Below, piece by piece: positions 8,420-17,074 of a stretch of 41,448 bases of DNA (its first letter is position 1; each line of letters begins with the position of its first letter). This DNA comes from DASRIA01 sp035650255. GTDB taxonomy: Bacteria > Actinomycetota > Thermoleophilia > Solirubrobacterales > JBBDJG01. The notes below the pieces were generated by a model, which was not told the DNA's origin, did not search any database, and was given only the letters and a program-made list of their open reading frames with translations. The position numbers and the translations under genes are program-made. Location: assembly GCA_035650255.1 (NCBI GenBank), contig DASRIA010000095.1:1-41448 (forward strand), written 5' to 3'.

Positions 8420-9358
8420 ATGGCGACGAAGGCGGGGACCGTGCAGGGGCGATTCGAGGAGCTGGTCCTCGACTTCCTCGCGCATCTCGAGCTCGAGCGC
8501 GGGATGGCCCGCAACACGCTGCAGTCGTATCGCTCCGACCTGCTCCAGTTCGGCGCGTTCCTGACGCGGCGCGGCCGCGGGGCCGAGGACGCAGAGGCGG
8601 CCGACGTGGCGGACTTCCTGACCGAGCTGGCGCGCGGCAACGGCCGCCCGCCCGCGACCACGTCGACGATCCAACGAAAGGCCGCGGCGCTGCGCTCCTT
8701 CTACCGGCATCTGCGCCGCGAGGGCGTGCGCGAGTCGGACCCGACCGCGCAGCTCACGCCGCCGCGCAAGAGTCGCAAGCTGCCCCGCGTGCTGGGCCGC
8801 GCCGAGGTGCAACGCCTGCTCGAGCAGCCCAAGGGCACGGACCCGATCGCGCTGCGTGACCGCGCGCTGCTGGAGCTGATGTACGCGTGCGGGCTGCGCG
8901 CGTCGGAGACGATCGACCTGGAGATGACGCAGGTCGATCTCGTCGACCACGTGGTGCTCGCGCGGGGGAAGGGATCGAAGGAGCGGCTCGTGCCCGTCGG
9001 GCGCACCGCGGCGCGCGCCGTGGCCGACTACCTGCGCCGCGGGCGCCCTCATCTGGTGGGCGAGCGCACGGAGGCGCGGCTGTTCGTGAACTTCCGCGGC
9101 GGGCCGCTCACGCGCCAGGGCCTCTACAAGATCATCGGCCGCCACGCGCAGACAGCGGGGCTGGCGGACAAGATGAGCCCGCACACGCTGCGCCACACTT
9201 TCGCGACGCACCTCCTGTCGGGCGGCTGCGACCTGCGCTCGGTGCAGGAGATGCTGGGCCACGCAGACGTGTCGACCACGCAGCTCTACACGCACCTTTC
9301 GAACCAGCACATCAAGGACGCCTACTTCAAGGCGCACCCCCGCGCGCGCCGCGGCTGA
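8420..9358 (+). CDS. xerD: Tyrosine recombinase XerD
   Basis: Site-specific recombinase that, with its partner, resolves chromosome dimers at dif. The 312-residue protein has the N-terminal SAM-like DNA-binding domain (FLAHLELERGMARNTLQSYR) and the C-terminal catalytic domain. The full catalytic set is present: R160 (ACGLRASE), K184 (GKGSKERLVPV), H255 and R258 (HTLRHTFATHLLSGG), H281 (LGHADVSTTQLY) and the nucleophile Y290. Spacing matches E. coli XerD. The start at ATG 8420 gives the family length. It sits among housekeeping genes (mutM, recO, dnaG), so it is read as XerD and not as a phage integrase. XerC versus XerD cannot be fully settled from one gene. Confidence 0.92.
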   Translation: MATKAGTVQGRFEELVLDFLAHLELERGMARNTLQSYRSDLLQFGAFLTRRGRGAEDAEAADVADFLTELARGNGRPPATTSTIQRKAAALRSFYRHLRREGVRESDPTAQLTPPRKSRKLPRVLGRAEVQRLLEQPKGTDPIALRDRALLELMYACGLRASETIDLEMTQVDLVDHVVLARGKGSKERLVPVGRTAARAVADYLRRGRPHLVGERTEARLFVNFRGGPLTRQGLYKIIGRHAQTAGLADKMSPHTLRHTFATHLLSGGCDLRSVQEMLGHADVSTTQLYTHLSNQHIKDAYFKAHPRARRG

Positions 9359-9372
9359 CGCACGGCCGCGTC

Positions 9373-9378
9373 TACGCT
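9373..9378 (+). promoter_or_regulatory. -10-like TACGCT before mutM
   Basis: TACGCT is followed by 6 bases (TAAGGC) and then GTG 9385. No Shine-Dalgarno is visible, so this is another candidate for leaderless transcription. No convincing -35. Confidence 0.45.
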
Positions 9379-9384
9379 TAAGGC

Positions 9385-10245
9385 GTGCCCGAGCTACCCG
9401 AGGTCGAGACGATCCGGCGCCAGCTGGCGGAACGCGTGGCGGGCCGCACGATCGTCGACGCCCAGGTCCTCGACCCCCTGTGGACTGCGCCGGTGGCGCC
9501 CGCAGAGGTCGAGACAGCCCTGCGCGGCCGGGCCGTCGAGCGCCTGCGCCGCCGGGGCAAGTACCTGATCGCCGACCTCGACGAGGACCGGTACCTGGTC
9601 ATGCATCTGCGGATGACGGGCAATCTGCTCTGGGTCGCCGCGGGCGACGACGGGGCTGATCGCGCACACCTGCGGGTGCGACTCGTGCTGGACGACGGCA
9701 ACCGGCTGGTGTTCACCGATCAGCGCCGCTTCGGCACCGGCGTCGTGATCGACGGCAGGGAGCTGCTCGAGCGCTATCTCGATGCACGGCTTGGCCCTGA
9801 GCCGCTCGATCCCGGCTTCACCCCCGACGTGCTGCGCGCCGCCGCGCACGGGCGCCGGGCGCCGGTGAAGGCCTTCCTGCTGGACCAGCGGCGCGTCGCC
9901 GGCATCGGGAACATCTATGCGGACGAGGCGCTGTTCCGGGCCGGGATCCACCCGCTGAAGCCCGTCGGCCGGCTGCGCCGCGCCGACTTCGAGCGCCTGC
10001 ACGCGGGCATCGTTGCCGCGCTCGAAAAAGGGCTCGCGCACCAGGGCGCCTCGATCGACGACTACCGCGACGCCAACGGCGAGCAGGGATCGATGCAGAA
10101 CGAGTTCCTGATCCACCTGCGCGCCGGGCAGCCGTGCCCTCGCTGCGGCGGACCGGTGACGAAGCTAGTCGCGGCCGGCCGCGGCACCTACGTGTGCCGC
10201 AACTGCCAGCGCGCGCCGCGCCGCAGGCGGGTGCCGGCGCCGTGA
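9385..10245 (+). CDS. mutM: Formamidopyrimidine-DNA glycosylase
   Basis: Base-excision repair enzyme that removes 8-oxoguanine and formamidopyrimidines and nicks the DNA (bifunctional glycosylase/AP lyase). The N-terminus is MPELPEVETIRRQL, with the catalytic Pro2 and Glu3. A conserved Lys is at K59 (RRRGKYLIADL). The helix-two-turn-helix carries QRRVAGIGNIYADEALF. The C-terminal zinc finger has two Cys pairs (CPRCGG ... CRNC). The length of 286 is normal. It starts at GTG 9385, 26 bases after xerD, and overlaps the next gene by a GTGA stop/start. Confidence 0.96.
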   Translation: MPELPEVETIRRQLAERVAGRTIVDAQVLDPLWTAPVAPAEVETALRGRAVERLRRRGKYLIADLDEDRYLVMHLRMTGNLLWVAAGDDGADRAHLRVRLVLDDGNRLVFTDQRRFGTGVVIDGRELLERYLDARLGPEPLDPGFTPDVLRAAAHGRRAPVKAFLLDQRRVAGIGNIYADEALFRAGIHPLKPVGRLRRADFERLHAGIVAALEKGLAHQGASIDDYRDANGEQGSMQNEFLIHLRAGQPCPRCGGPVTKLVAAGRGTYVCRNCQRAPRRRRVPAP

Positions 10246-11219
10246 GCGAGCCGGCGCTGCCGGCCGGGTTCGAGGCCGGCCACTGGAGCGACCCCGCGGC
10301 GGCCACGGGCTGCACCGTGGTGCTCGCGCCACCGGACGGCGCCGTCGCGTCGGCCGACGTGCGGGGCGGCGGGCCCAGTACGCGCGAGATCGAGTTGCTG
10401 AACCCGATTGCGAACGCGTCCCGGATCCATGCCGTGCTGTTGGCGGGCGGCAGCGCGTTCGGCCTGGCCGCAGCGGACGGCGTCGTGGACTGGCTCGAGC
10501 GCAACGGCCGCGGCTACGACACGCCGGGCGGCCTCGTCCCGCTCGTGCCGGCGGCGGTCGTGTACGACCTGGTGACCGGCGATCCGCGCGGCAGGCCCGG
10601 CCCGGCGGACGGCTTCGCGGCATGCGAGGCGGCCACGGGCGACCCGGCGCTCGGGACCGTGGGGGCCGGGACCGGAACGGCGGTCGGAAAGCTGCGCGGC
10701 CGTGAGTTCGCCGTCAAGAGCGGAGTGGGCATGGCGAAGCAGCACCTCCCGCCAGGCGGCAAGATCGTCGCAATCGCGGTCGTGAACGCCTTCGGAGACG
10801 TCCTCGGCGAGGACGGCCGGGTGCTGGCGGGCACGCGCGCCGACGACGGCAGCTTCGCCGGCTCCACGAAGATGATCCGCACCCGGCCGATCGAGCCGCC
10901 GAGCTTCCGGAAGGGAGAGCCGCTAGAGAACACCACGCTGGTGTGCCTGATGACGAACGCCGAGCTGACGAAGAGCGAGTGCGGGATCGTGGCGAAGATG
11001 GCGCAGGCCGGGATGGCGCGCGCGGTGGACCCCGTGCACTCGCAGTTCGACGGCGACGTCGTGTTCGCGATGGCCAGCGGCACCGCACCGCGGGTCGAGC
11101 CGTTCGTGGTCGGCGTCGTGGCCGCGGCGCTGACGGCCGAGGCGATCAGGGACGCGTGCCTGCAGGCAACGGGGTTGCACGGCATCCCGGCGCTGTCCGA
11201 GCTGGGTCAGGCGGGATAG
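10242..11219 (+). CDS. P1/S58-family (NylC/DmpA-like) hydrolase
   Basis: A 325-residue member of the autoprocessing P1 peptidase family (DmpA aminopeptidase, NylC nylon-oligomer hydrolase, BapA). Diagnostic segments are the opening GHWSDPAAATGCTVVL, LLAGGSAFGLAAADGVVDWL, KSGVGMAKQHLPPG and SQFDGDVVFAMASGT. The predicted self-cleavage point is Asn230-Thr231 in LENTTLVCLMTNAELTK. The new N-terminal residue would be Thr, as in NylC and unlike the Ser of DmpA. The GTG at 10242 overlaps the mutM stop. Its 3' end overlaps the convergent gene at 11207 by 13 bases. The natural substrate is unknown; family members cleave small peptides, beta-peptides or cyclic amides. Confidence 0.88.
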   Translation: MSEPALPAGFEAGHWSDPAAATGCTVVLAPPDGAVASADVRGGGPSTREIELLNPIANASRIHAVLLAGGSAFGLAAADGVVDWLERNGRGYDTPGGLVPLVPAAVVYDLVTGDPRGRPGPADGFAACEAATGDPALGTVGAGTGTAVGKLRGREFAVKSGVGMAKQHLPPGGKIVAIAVVNAFGDVLGEDGRVLAGTRADDGSFAGSTKMIRTRPIEPPSFRKGEPLENTTLVCLMTNAELTKSECGIVAKMAQAGMARAVDPVHSQFDGDVVFAMASGTAPRVEPFVVGVVAAALTAEAIRDACLQATGLHGIPALSELGQAG

Positions 11220-12091
11220 GGCAGAGGCGCGCGGAGCATCACGGACGGCGACGTCGGATCGTCGGCGTCCGCAACCAGCAGGATCACGGGCCCGTCACCG
11301 TCGTCGTGGGCCTCGATGCCCTCCACCTTGAAGGCCGGGTCGAGCTGCTCCCACGACACGACGTCCCCGGCGGCGTCGAGCATCCCGATCCCCGCTCCCA
11401 CGCACTCGCCGTCGTGATAGGTGTCCTCGCCGCCCTCCGCGACGGCGGTGAAGAGGACGCGGCCGTCCCGTAGTGCGGTGGCGTCCGAGAAGCAGAAGCG
11501 CACCCCGTCGATCTCTCCGAGGTCGTGGCGCCTCACGTCCAACACCGCCCGCGCGTCGATGCGGCCCTCCGCGATCGCGTCGCGCACGCCTGCGAGCACG
11601 AGCGTGACCACGGCGTTGACGCCGCCGGGGCCGTTGCCGCGCTGGAACAGCAGCAGGTCCGCGCCTGCCACGGTCGCGCCCTCGATGTTCAGGTCCGGGA
11701 TGTCGCGCTCGAGCGCCTCGTACAGGGGTCGGAGGTCCAGGCGCCGCGGGTCGCCGGCCAGCGCTCCGCGCTTGTCGAGGTTCCACAGGACGCCGCCGCG
11801 GCGCTCGGGCCGCGAGCCCGATTCGAGCGCCAGGAGGGCTCCCGGCAGCAGGGCGAGCGCCTCCATGTCCGGCTTGTGGCGCTTGCGCTCCTCGCGGTCG
11901 GCGGGCAGGTCGCCCGGGAGGAACCGCGCCAGGCGGCCGGGCGCGTCGCCCCGTGACGGGAACACTCCGAGCTCGCGCTCGTCGTCGGCGACGACATATA
12001 TGTGCTCGCCGGTGTGCGCCAGGCCGCTGGCGGCGGAGATGTAGCGGCCGGCCTCGATCGTGAGCTCGCGGATGGGCCGCGGCCGGATCAC
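11207..12091 (-). CDS. Unknown protein, propeller-like (possibly DUF6929)
   Basis: A protein of 294 residues that I do not recognise with certainty; it resembles the DUF6929-type cytosolic beta-propeller proteins. It opens with a strand-rich ASGLAHTGEHIYVVADD and has repeated short motifs built from hydrophobic strands and acidic turns (FPSRGD, KPDMEALALLPG, DGVRFCFSDATAL, KVEGIEAHDDGDGPVILLVADAD). There is no signal peptide. The start is GTG at 12091, overlapping the 3' end of the glutaredoxin gene by 10 bases, so it is probably expressed with it. Its stop overlaps the convergent P1 hydrolase gene by 13 bases. Function unknown. Confidence 0.6.
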   Translation of the reverse strand: MIRPRPIRELTIEAGRYISAASGLAHTGEHIYVVADDERELGVFPSRGDAPGRLARFLPGDLPADREERKRHKPDMEALALLPGALLALESGSRPERRGGVLWNLDKRGALAGDPRRLDLRPLYEALERDIPDLNIEGATVAGADLLLFQRGNGPGGVNAVVTLVLAGVRDAIAEGRIDARAVLDVRRHDLGEIDGVRFCFSDATALRDGRVLFTAVAEGGEDTYHDGECVGAGIGMLDAAGDVVSWEQLDPAFKVEGIEAHDDGDGPVILLVADADDPTSPSVMLRAPLPYPA

Positions 12092-12099
12092 TCGACCAG

Positions 12100-12372
12100 C
12101 TAGGCCGCCAGGCTCCCGAGCCGCCCGGCCTCGTCGGCCTCGAGCAGCTCCTGGAAGCCGCCCAGCGGCTCGCCGTCGATCACGATCTGCGGGAAGGTCA
12201 TGCGCCCGGTGAACGCCGCCAGCTCGCGACGGCCGACCGGGTCCTTCGCGAGGTTGATCTCCACGAAGGCAAGCGCGTGCTTTGCCAGCAGCTCCTTCGC
12301 GCGGATGCAGCGCGCGCACGGGTCCGTCGTGTAGACGGTGATCTCGGGTTTTCCGTTGCGCGAGGTTTCCAT
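12100..12372 (-). CDS. Glutaredoxin
   Basis: A 90-residue cytosolic thiol oxidoreductase with the glutaredoxin/mycoredoxin fold. The redox pair is C19-x-x-C22 in TTDPCARCIRAKELL, followed by the helix. The cis-Pro segment TFPQIVIDGEPLGGF contacts the thiol cofactor. Actinobacterial proteins of this type commonly work with mycothiol; whether this host makes mycothiol is not shown here. It is divergent from recO and followed by the unknown propeller-like gene, with a 10-base overlap. A TACACT hexamer at 12389-12394 on the minus strand could be its -10, but no -35 is convincing. Confidence 0.88.
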   Translation of the reverse strand: METSRNGKPEITVYTTDPCARCIRAKELLAKHALAFVEINLAKDPVGRRELAAFTGRMTFPQIVIDGEPLGGFQELLEADEAGRLGSLAA

Positions 12373-12400
12373 CCGATGCCGCGGTCAGAGTGTAGAAGTC

Positions 12401-12421
12401 GCAGGGGCTGCTTTCCCCTGC
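12401..12421. repeat. 7-bp inverted repeat between glutaredoxin and recO
   Basis: GCAGGGG and CCCCTGC flank a 7-base loop in the 86-base divergent spacer. It could be an operator or a hairpin in a leader. No factor can be named. Confidence 0.35.
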
Positions 12422-12458
12422 CGGTAAGGCGGCAAACACGGAGCGAAAGGCGCGCGGA

Positions 12459-13181
12459 GTGCCCTACTACAAGGCGGAAGGGATCGTGCTTCGGTCCATG
12501 CGCCTGCGCGAGGCCGACCGCATCGTCCACATGTACACCGGCACGCGGGGCAAGGTGGGCGCCGTGGTGAAGGGCGTGCGCCGCACGAAGTCGCGCTTCG
12601 GCGGCCGGCTCGAGCCCTTCTCCCGTGTGAGCCTCGTGTTGTACGAGGGACGCGGCGACCTGCACACCGTCACGCAGGCGCAGTGCGTCGAGTGGTACCC
12701 GCGGCTGCGCGAGCACGGTGGTGCGATCCAGTGCGCCGGCTCCGCGTGCGAGTCGGTGCTGCGGCTGTTCGGCGAGGGCGAGGGCAACTCCGCCACGTAC
12801 AACCTGCTCTGCCACGAGCTCCAGCTGCTCGACTCGGATCCCGGCGTCGCGGGCGGCGTGAACCTGCTGGCGTTCCGGATGAAGCTGATGCTCGCGGCCG
12901 GGTTCATGCCCGAGCTCTCCGACTGCGCGCGATGCGGGGGGCCGGCCGGCGGTGGCTCGTTGCGTTTCTCGGCTGCCGCGGGCGGCGTCGTGTGCCACGA
13001 CTGCGGAGCGGGTGACGGTTTCACCCTCGACCAGTCCGCGCGCGCGTTCATGCTGGGCGCGCTGGCCGCGCCGCTGAAGGACGCACCCCGCGCCGGCGGG
13101 CCGACCCTCACGCAGGTCGAGCGGGCGCTGTCGGGCACGGTCGAGTACCACGCCCACGTGCGGCTGCGCAGCGTCGCCTGA
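12459..13181 (+). CDS. recO: DNA repair protein RecO
   Basis: Recombination mediator that helps RecR load RecA onto SSB-coated DNA in the RecF pathway. The 240-residue protein has the N-terminal OB fold (KAEGIVLRSMRLREADRIVH, then KGVRRTKSRFGGRLEPF), a helical middle domain and a zinc-binding segment with two Cys pairs (CARCGG and CHDCG) late in the protein. Length and order are normal for RecO. The GTG start at 12459 follows a short GCGGAG. It has its own start region, divergent from the glutaredoxin gene. Confidence 0.95.
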   Translation: MPYYKAEGIVLRSMRLREADRIVHMYTGTRGKVGAVVKGVRRTKSRFGGRLEPFSRVSLVLYEGRGDLHTVTQAQCVEWYPRLREHGGAIQCAGSACESVLRLFGEGEGNSATYNLLCHELQLLDSDPGVAGGVNLLAFRMKLMLAAGFMPELSDCARCGGPAGGGSLRFSAAAGGVVCHDCGAGDGFTLDQSARAFMLGALAAPLKDAPRAGGPTLTQVERALSGTVEYHAHVRLRSVA

Positions 13182-13202
13182 CAGGCGGGCGCCCCGCGTC
13201 AA

Positions 13203-13208
13203 TAGAAT
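13203..13208 (+). promoter_or_regulatory. -10-like TAGAAT before ppdK
   Basis: TAGAAT lies 10 bases before the GTG at 13219. A CTGACA at 13178-13183 could be the -35 but the spacer of 19 is long. The untranslated leader would be only a few bases, and no Shine-Dalgarno is present. Confidence 0.5.
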
Positions 13209-13218
13209 CGCCCGGCTC

Positions 13219-15873
13219 GTGGACAAGTGGGTGTACGACTTCTCCGAGGGTTCCCGCGAAATGCGCGAGCTGCTCGGGGGCAAGGGAGCGAACATCGCCG
13301 AGATGAAGCGGATCGGCGGGCCCGTTCGCGTGCCCGACGGCTTCACGATCACGACCGCGGCATGCGTCGCCTACATGAAGTCCGGGGGCGAGGTCCCGGA
13401 CGGCCTCGAGGAGCAGGTCGACGAGGCGCTGGCGCGCCTCGAGGGGCAGACCGGCAAGCGGCTCGGTGATCCCCGGGATCCGCTCCTGGTCTCGGTGCGC
13501 TCCGGCGCCCGCGACTCGATGCCCGGCATGCTGGACACCGTCCTCAACCTGGGCCTGAACGACGAGTCGGTGCGCGGCCTCATCGGCCGGACGAGCAACG
13601 ATCGCTTCGGCTGGGACTCCTACCGGCGGTTCGTGCAGATGTTCGGCAACGTCGTCCGCGGCATCGACGGCGAGCTCTTCGAGCGCGCCATCAAAGCGAA
13701 GAAGGAACAGGCTGGGGCCACGCTCGACACCGACCTGGACGCGCCGGCCCTCGAGCAGCTGACGGGCGAGTTCAAGCAGATCTTCAGAGCCGAGACCGGC
13801 GAGGAGTTCCCCGAGGAGCCGCGCGAGCAGCTGCGCCAGGGGATCCTCGCCATCTTCGAGTCGTGGAACGGCGCGCGCGCGGTCGAGTATCGCCGCCTGA
13901 ACCGCATCCCCGACGACTGGGGCACCGCCGTCAATGTGCAGCAGATGGTGTTCGGCAACACCGGGGACAACTCCGCGTCCGGCGTTGCCTTCAGCCGCGA
14001 CGAGACCACGGGCGCGCCCGAGCCGTCGGGCGACTTCCTCCAGAACGCGCAGGGGGAGGACGTCGTGGCCGGCGTCCGGAACACGCAGGACCTCTCGGAG
14101 CTGAAGAGCCTCTTCCCCGAGCTGCACGGGCAGCTCCTCGACATCATGCGCACGCTCGAGCGCCACTACGGCGACATGCAGGACGTCGAGTTCACGATCG
14201 AGGACGGGACTCTCTACATGCTGCAGACGCGCTCCGCCAAGCGACCGGCCCAGGCGGCCGTGCGGGTTGCCGTGGACATGGTCGAGGAGGGCCTGCTGAC
14301 ACGCGAGGAGGCGCTGCTGCGCATCGATGCCGAGAAGCTCGACGAGCTCCTGCACCCGACCTTCGACCCGAGCTACTCGTACACGCCCCTGGCGCGCGGT
14401 GTCCCGGCCTCGCCGGGCGCGGCGAAGGGGGAGATCGTCTTCACCGCCTCGGAGGCGGTCCAGCAGAACGAGGGAGGCAGGGACGTGATCCTGGTGCGGC
14501 CCTTCACCGAGGCGGAGGACGTCGCGGGCTTCCACGCCGCAAAGGGCATCGTCACCTCGGAGGGCGGCAAGGCCTCGCACGCGGCCCTGGTGGCGCGCGG
14601 GATGGGCCGGCCGTGCGTGGCAGGCGCCTCGGCGCTGAAGATCGACCTCGACAGCGGCACCGTGAACGTGAACGGCACCCGGCTCGAGGCCGGCGACATG
14701 ATCGCCATCGACGGCACGCGCGGTGTCGTGACCGTCGAGGACGTGCCGCTGGTCGCGCCCGAGCTCAGCGACCATTTCGACACGGTGCTCGAGTGGGCCG
14801 ACGAGGTGCGGCGTCTCGGCGTCCGCGCGAATGCGGACACGCCGGCGGATGCCCGGCGCGCACGCGAGTTCGGCGCGGCGGGAATCGGCCTCTGCCGCAC
14901 CGAGCACATGTTCATGCAGGCCGATCGCCAGCCGAAGATGCGGGCCATGATCATGGCGGACACCCTGGAGGAGCGGCGGGCGGCGCTCGCGGAGCTGGTG
15001 CCGCTGCAGCGGGCCGACTTCGAGGGGATCTTCGAGGCGATGACGGGCTACCCGGTGACGATCCGGCTGCTCGACCCGCCCTTGCACGAGTTCCTTCCCA
15101 GCAAGTCGGAGCTGCTCGTCGAGCGCGCCCGCCTGCACCGCGCCGACGACGCCGGCCGGATCGCGGAGCTGGAGCATCTCCTCGACCGCGTCAAGCACCT
15201 GGAGGAGGTGAACCCGATGCTCGGCACCCGGGGCTGTCGGCTGGGCATCGTCCATCCCGAGGTGTACGAGATGCAGGTGCGAGCGATCGTGATGGCCGCG
15301 CTCGCGGTGCGCAAGCGAACGGGATCGCAGCCCGACGTCGAGATCATGATCCCCCTCGTGAGCTACGAGCAGGAGCTCGAGTACGTGCGGGAGCTGGTCG
15401 AGCGGACGACCGCGCAGACGATCGAGGATGAGGGCGAGGAACCGCTGCGGGTCTCGGTGGGCACGATGATCGAGCTGCCGCGGGCCTGCACGATCGCCGA
15501 CCTGATCGCGAATCACGCCGACTTCTTCAGCTTCGGGACCAACGACCTCACGCAGACCGTCCTCGGCTTCTCGCGCGACGACGCGGAGGGCGGCTTCCTG
15601 GCCCACTACCTGGAGCAGAAGATCGTCCCGCGCAGCCCGTTCGAGACACTCGACCCGGTGGGCGTCGGAAGCCTCGTGCGCGCCGCTGCCGCGGGCGGGC
15701 GCATCTCGAACCCGGGCCTGGGACTCGGGATCTGCGGTGAGCACGGCGGCGACCCGGACAGCATCGACTTCTTCGACGAATCGGGGCTCGACTACGTGAG
15801 CTGCTCGCCGTTCCGGGTGCCGATCGCCCGGGTGGCCGCCGCGCAGGCGGCGCTCCGCCACCGTTCCTCCTAG
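13219..15873 (+). CDS. ppdK: Pyruvate, phosphate dikinase
   Basis: Reversibly converts pyruvate, ATP and phosphate to PEP, AMP and PPi. The 884-residue length matches bacterial PPDK. The N-terminal ATP-grasp domain begins MDKWVYDFSEGSREMRELLG. The central swivelling phosphohistidine domain carries H454 in TSEGGKASHAALVARGMG. The C-terminal PEP/pyruvate TIM barrel carries LCRTEHMF, FGTNDLTQTVLGFSRDD and the proton donor C839 in GICGEHGG. Two residues before the catalytic His the regulatory Thr known from plant and many bacterial enzymes is Ala, so control by a PDRP-type kinase is not expected. GTG start; a TAGAAT hexamer lies 10 bases upstream. Confidence 0.97.
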   Translation: MDKWVYDFSEGSREMRELLGGKGANIAEMKRIGGPVRVPDGFTITTAACVAYMKSGGEVPDGLEEQVDEALARLEGQTGKRLGDPRDPLLVSVRSGARDSMPGMLDTVLNLGLNDESVRGLIGRTSNDRFGWDSYRRFVQMFGNVVRGIDGELFERAIKAKKEQAGATLDTDLDAPALEQLTGEFKQIFRAETGEEFPEEPREQLRQGILAIFESWNGARAVEYRRLNRIPDDWGTAVNVQQMVFGNTGDNSASGVAFSRDETTGAPEPSGDFLQNAQGEDVVAGVRNTQDLSELKSLFPELHGQLLDIMRTLERHYGDMQDVEFTIEDGTLYMLQTRSAKRPAQAAVRVAVDMVEEGLLTREEALLRIDAEKLDELLHPTFDPSYSYTPLARGVPASPGAAKGEIVFTASEAVQQNEGGRDVILVRPFTEAEDVAGFHAAKGIVTSEGGKASHAALVARGMGRPCVAGASALKIDLDSGTVNVNGTRLEAGDMIAIDGTRGVVTVEDVPLVAPELSDHFDTVLEWADEVRRLGVRANADTPADARRAREFGAAGIGLCRTEHMFMQADRQPKMRAMIMADTLEERRAALAELVPLQRADFEGIFEAMTGYPVTIRLLDPPLHEFLPSKSELLVERARLHRADDAGRIAELEHLLDRVKHLEEVNPMLGTRGCRLGIVHPEVYEMQVRAIVMAALAVRKRTGSQPDVEIMIPLVSYEQELEYVRELVERTTAQTIEDEGEEPLRVSVGTMIELPRACTIADLIANHADFFSFGTNDLTQTVLGFSRDDAEGGFLAHYLEQKIVPRSPFETLDPVGVGSLVRAAAAGGRISNPGLGLGICGEHGGDPDSIDFFDESGLDYVSCSPFRVPIARVAAAQAALRHRSS

Positions 15874-15886
15874 TGGGCCGCCGATA

Positions 15887-17074
15887 GTGCGCGTCGCCGT
15901 CGTCGCGGAGTACTACCCGCGGCCGCGGGATCCGGCCTGGGGCATCTGGGCCCACCGCCAGGCCACGGCTGTGCGCGAGCAGGGGGTGGAGGTACGCGTG
16001 GTGGCCCTCGAGCGGCCGCTGCCCAGTCTCGGGGACTTGCGCTCCGGGCGGCTGGCGGGCTGGGCGGCACGTGTGCTGAACCCGCCTCGCCACACAGTCA
16101 TGGACGGCGTCCCCGTGCGCTATGTGAGGTTCGTCTCGCCGCCGCGGCCGCTGAGCTACCCCGCTTGGGGGCGCTGGGCGGCGCGGGGCGTGCGGCGCGC
16201 CCTCGATCAGGGGCCGCGGCCCGGCCTCGTCCACGCGCACTACGCCGTGCCCGCGGGGGACGCGGTGCTGCGCTGGATCGACCGCGGCAACGACGTGCCG
16301 CTGGTGGTCTCCGTCCACGGCGGTGACCTGTCCTACACGGCGGCGCGCAGCAACCGCGGGCGGGAGGTCGTGTCACGCGTGCTGCGCGCCGCGGACGCCG
16401 TGATCGCCAACAGCGAGGTGACGCGACGCGGGATCGAGCAGCTGACCGGCCCGCTCCCCCTGCTCGAAGTCGTCCACCCGGGCGCCGACATCCCCGCCGC
16501 GCCGCCGCCGCGCGCGCCGCAGCCGACGCTCGTGACCGTCGCCCACCTCGAGCCACACAAGAACCAGGCCGCTGTGATCCGCGCGGTCGCGGCCTTGAAG
16601 GATCGCCATCCGGAGCTGCGTTACGTGCTGATCGGCAAGGGGCCGGACCGCGACCGGCTCGCGCAGCTCGCCGCCCGGCTCGGGGTCGGGGAGCGCGTTT
16701 CGTTTGCCGGTCCCATGGATCACGCAGCCGCGCTGCAGCACATGGCACGCGGCTGGCTGCACGTGATGCCGAGCGTCCACGACGCGTTCGGCGTGGCGCA
16801 CGTCGAGGCGATGGCGGCCGGGCTGCCGGCGATCGGCGGCACCGGCACCGGCGCGGAGGACATCGCCGCCGCCGGCGACGGCATGGTGCTCGTGCCGTCC
16901 GGGGACGAGGGCACCCTGGCGCGGTCGATCGACCGCATCGTGAGCGATCCCGGCGAGCGCGATAGGCTCGGGGCTGCAGCCCGCCGCACTGTCGCCGAGC
17001 ACTTCACCTGGGAACGCAACGGCGAGCTCACCGCCGCCGTCTATCGCAGGGTCACCGAGAGGAGCCGCCCATGA
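15887..17074 (+). CDS. GT4-family glycosyltransferase
   Basis: A 395-residue retaining glycosyltransferase of the GT-B fold. The N-domain starts MRVAVVAEYYPRPRDPAWGI and has LVHAHYAVPAGDAV and VSVHGGDL. The C-domain holds TVAHLEPHKNQAAVIRAVA, LIGKGPDRDRL and the donor-binding EX7E-like stretch PSVHDAFGVAHVEAMAAGLP. It probably transfers a sugar to a cell-envelope or secondary acceptor at the membrane's inner face. It starts at GTG 15887, 13 bases after ppdK, and ends in an ATGA overlap with the NTF2-like gene. Confidence 0.9.
   Translation: MRVAVVAEYYPRPRDPAWGIWAHRQATAVREQGVEVRVVALERPLPSLGDLRSGRLAGWAARVLNPPRHTVMDGVPVRYVRFVSPPRPLSYPAWGRWAARGVRRALDQGPRPGLVHAHYAVPAGDAVLRWIDRGNDVPLVVSVHGGDLSYTAARSNRGREVVSRVLRAADAVIANSEVTRRGIEQLTGPLPLLEVVHPGADIPAAPPPRAPQPTLVTVAHLEPHKNQAAVIRAVAALKDRHPELRYVLIGKGPDRDRLAQLAARLGVGERVSFAGPMDHAAALQHMARGWLHVMPSVHDAFGVAHVEAMAAGLPAIGGTGTGAEDIAAAGDGMVLVPSGDEGTLARSIDRIVSDPGERDRLGAAARRTVAEHFTWERNGELTAAVYRRVTERSRP

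Noticed and set aside
8420..9358. Tyrosine recombinase as a sign of an integrated element
   Set aside because: XerD-like length and catalytic spacing, housekeeping neighbours, no att repeats at the tRNAs and no phage genes.
13108..15861. A very long open frame (917 codons) on the minus strand opposite ppdK
   Set aside because: It is the antisense shadow of a clear PPDK gene in high-GC DNA; its translation is low-complexity and has no family features.
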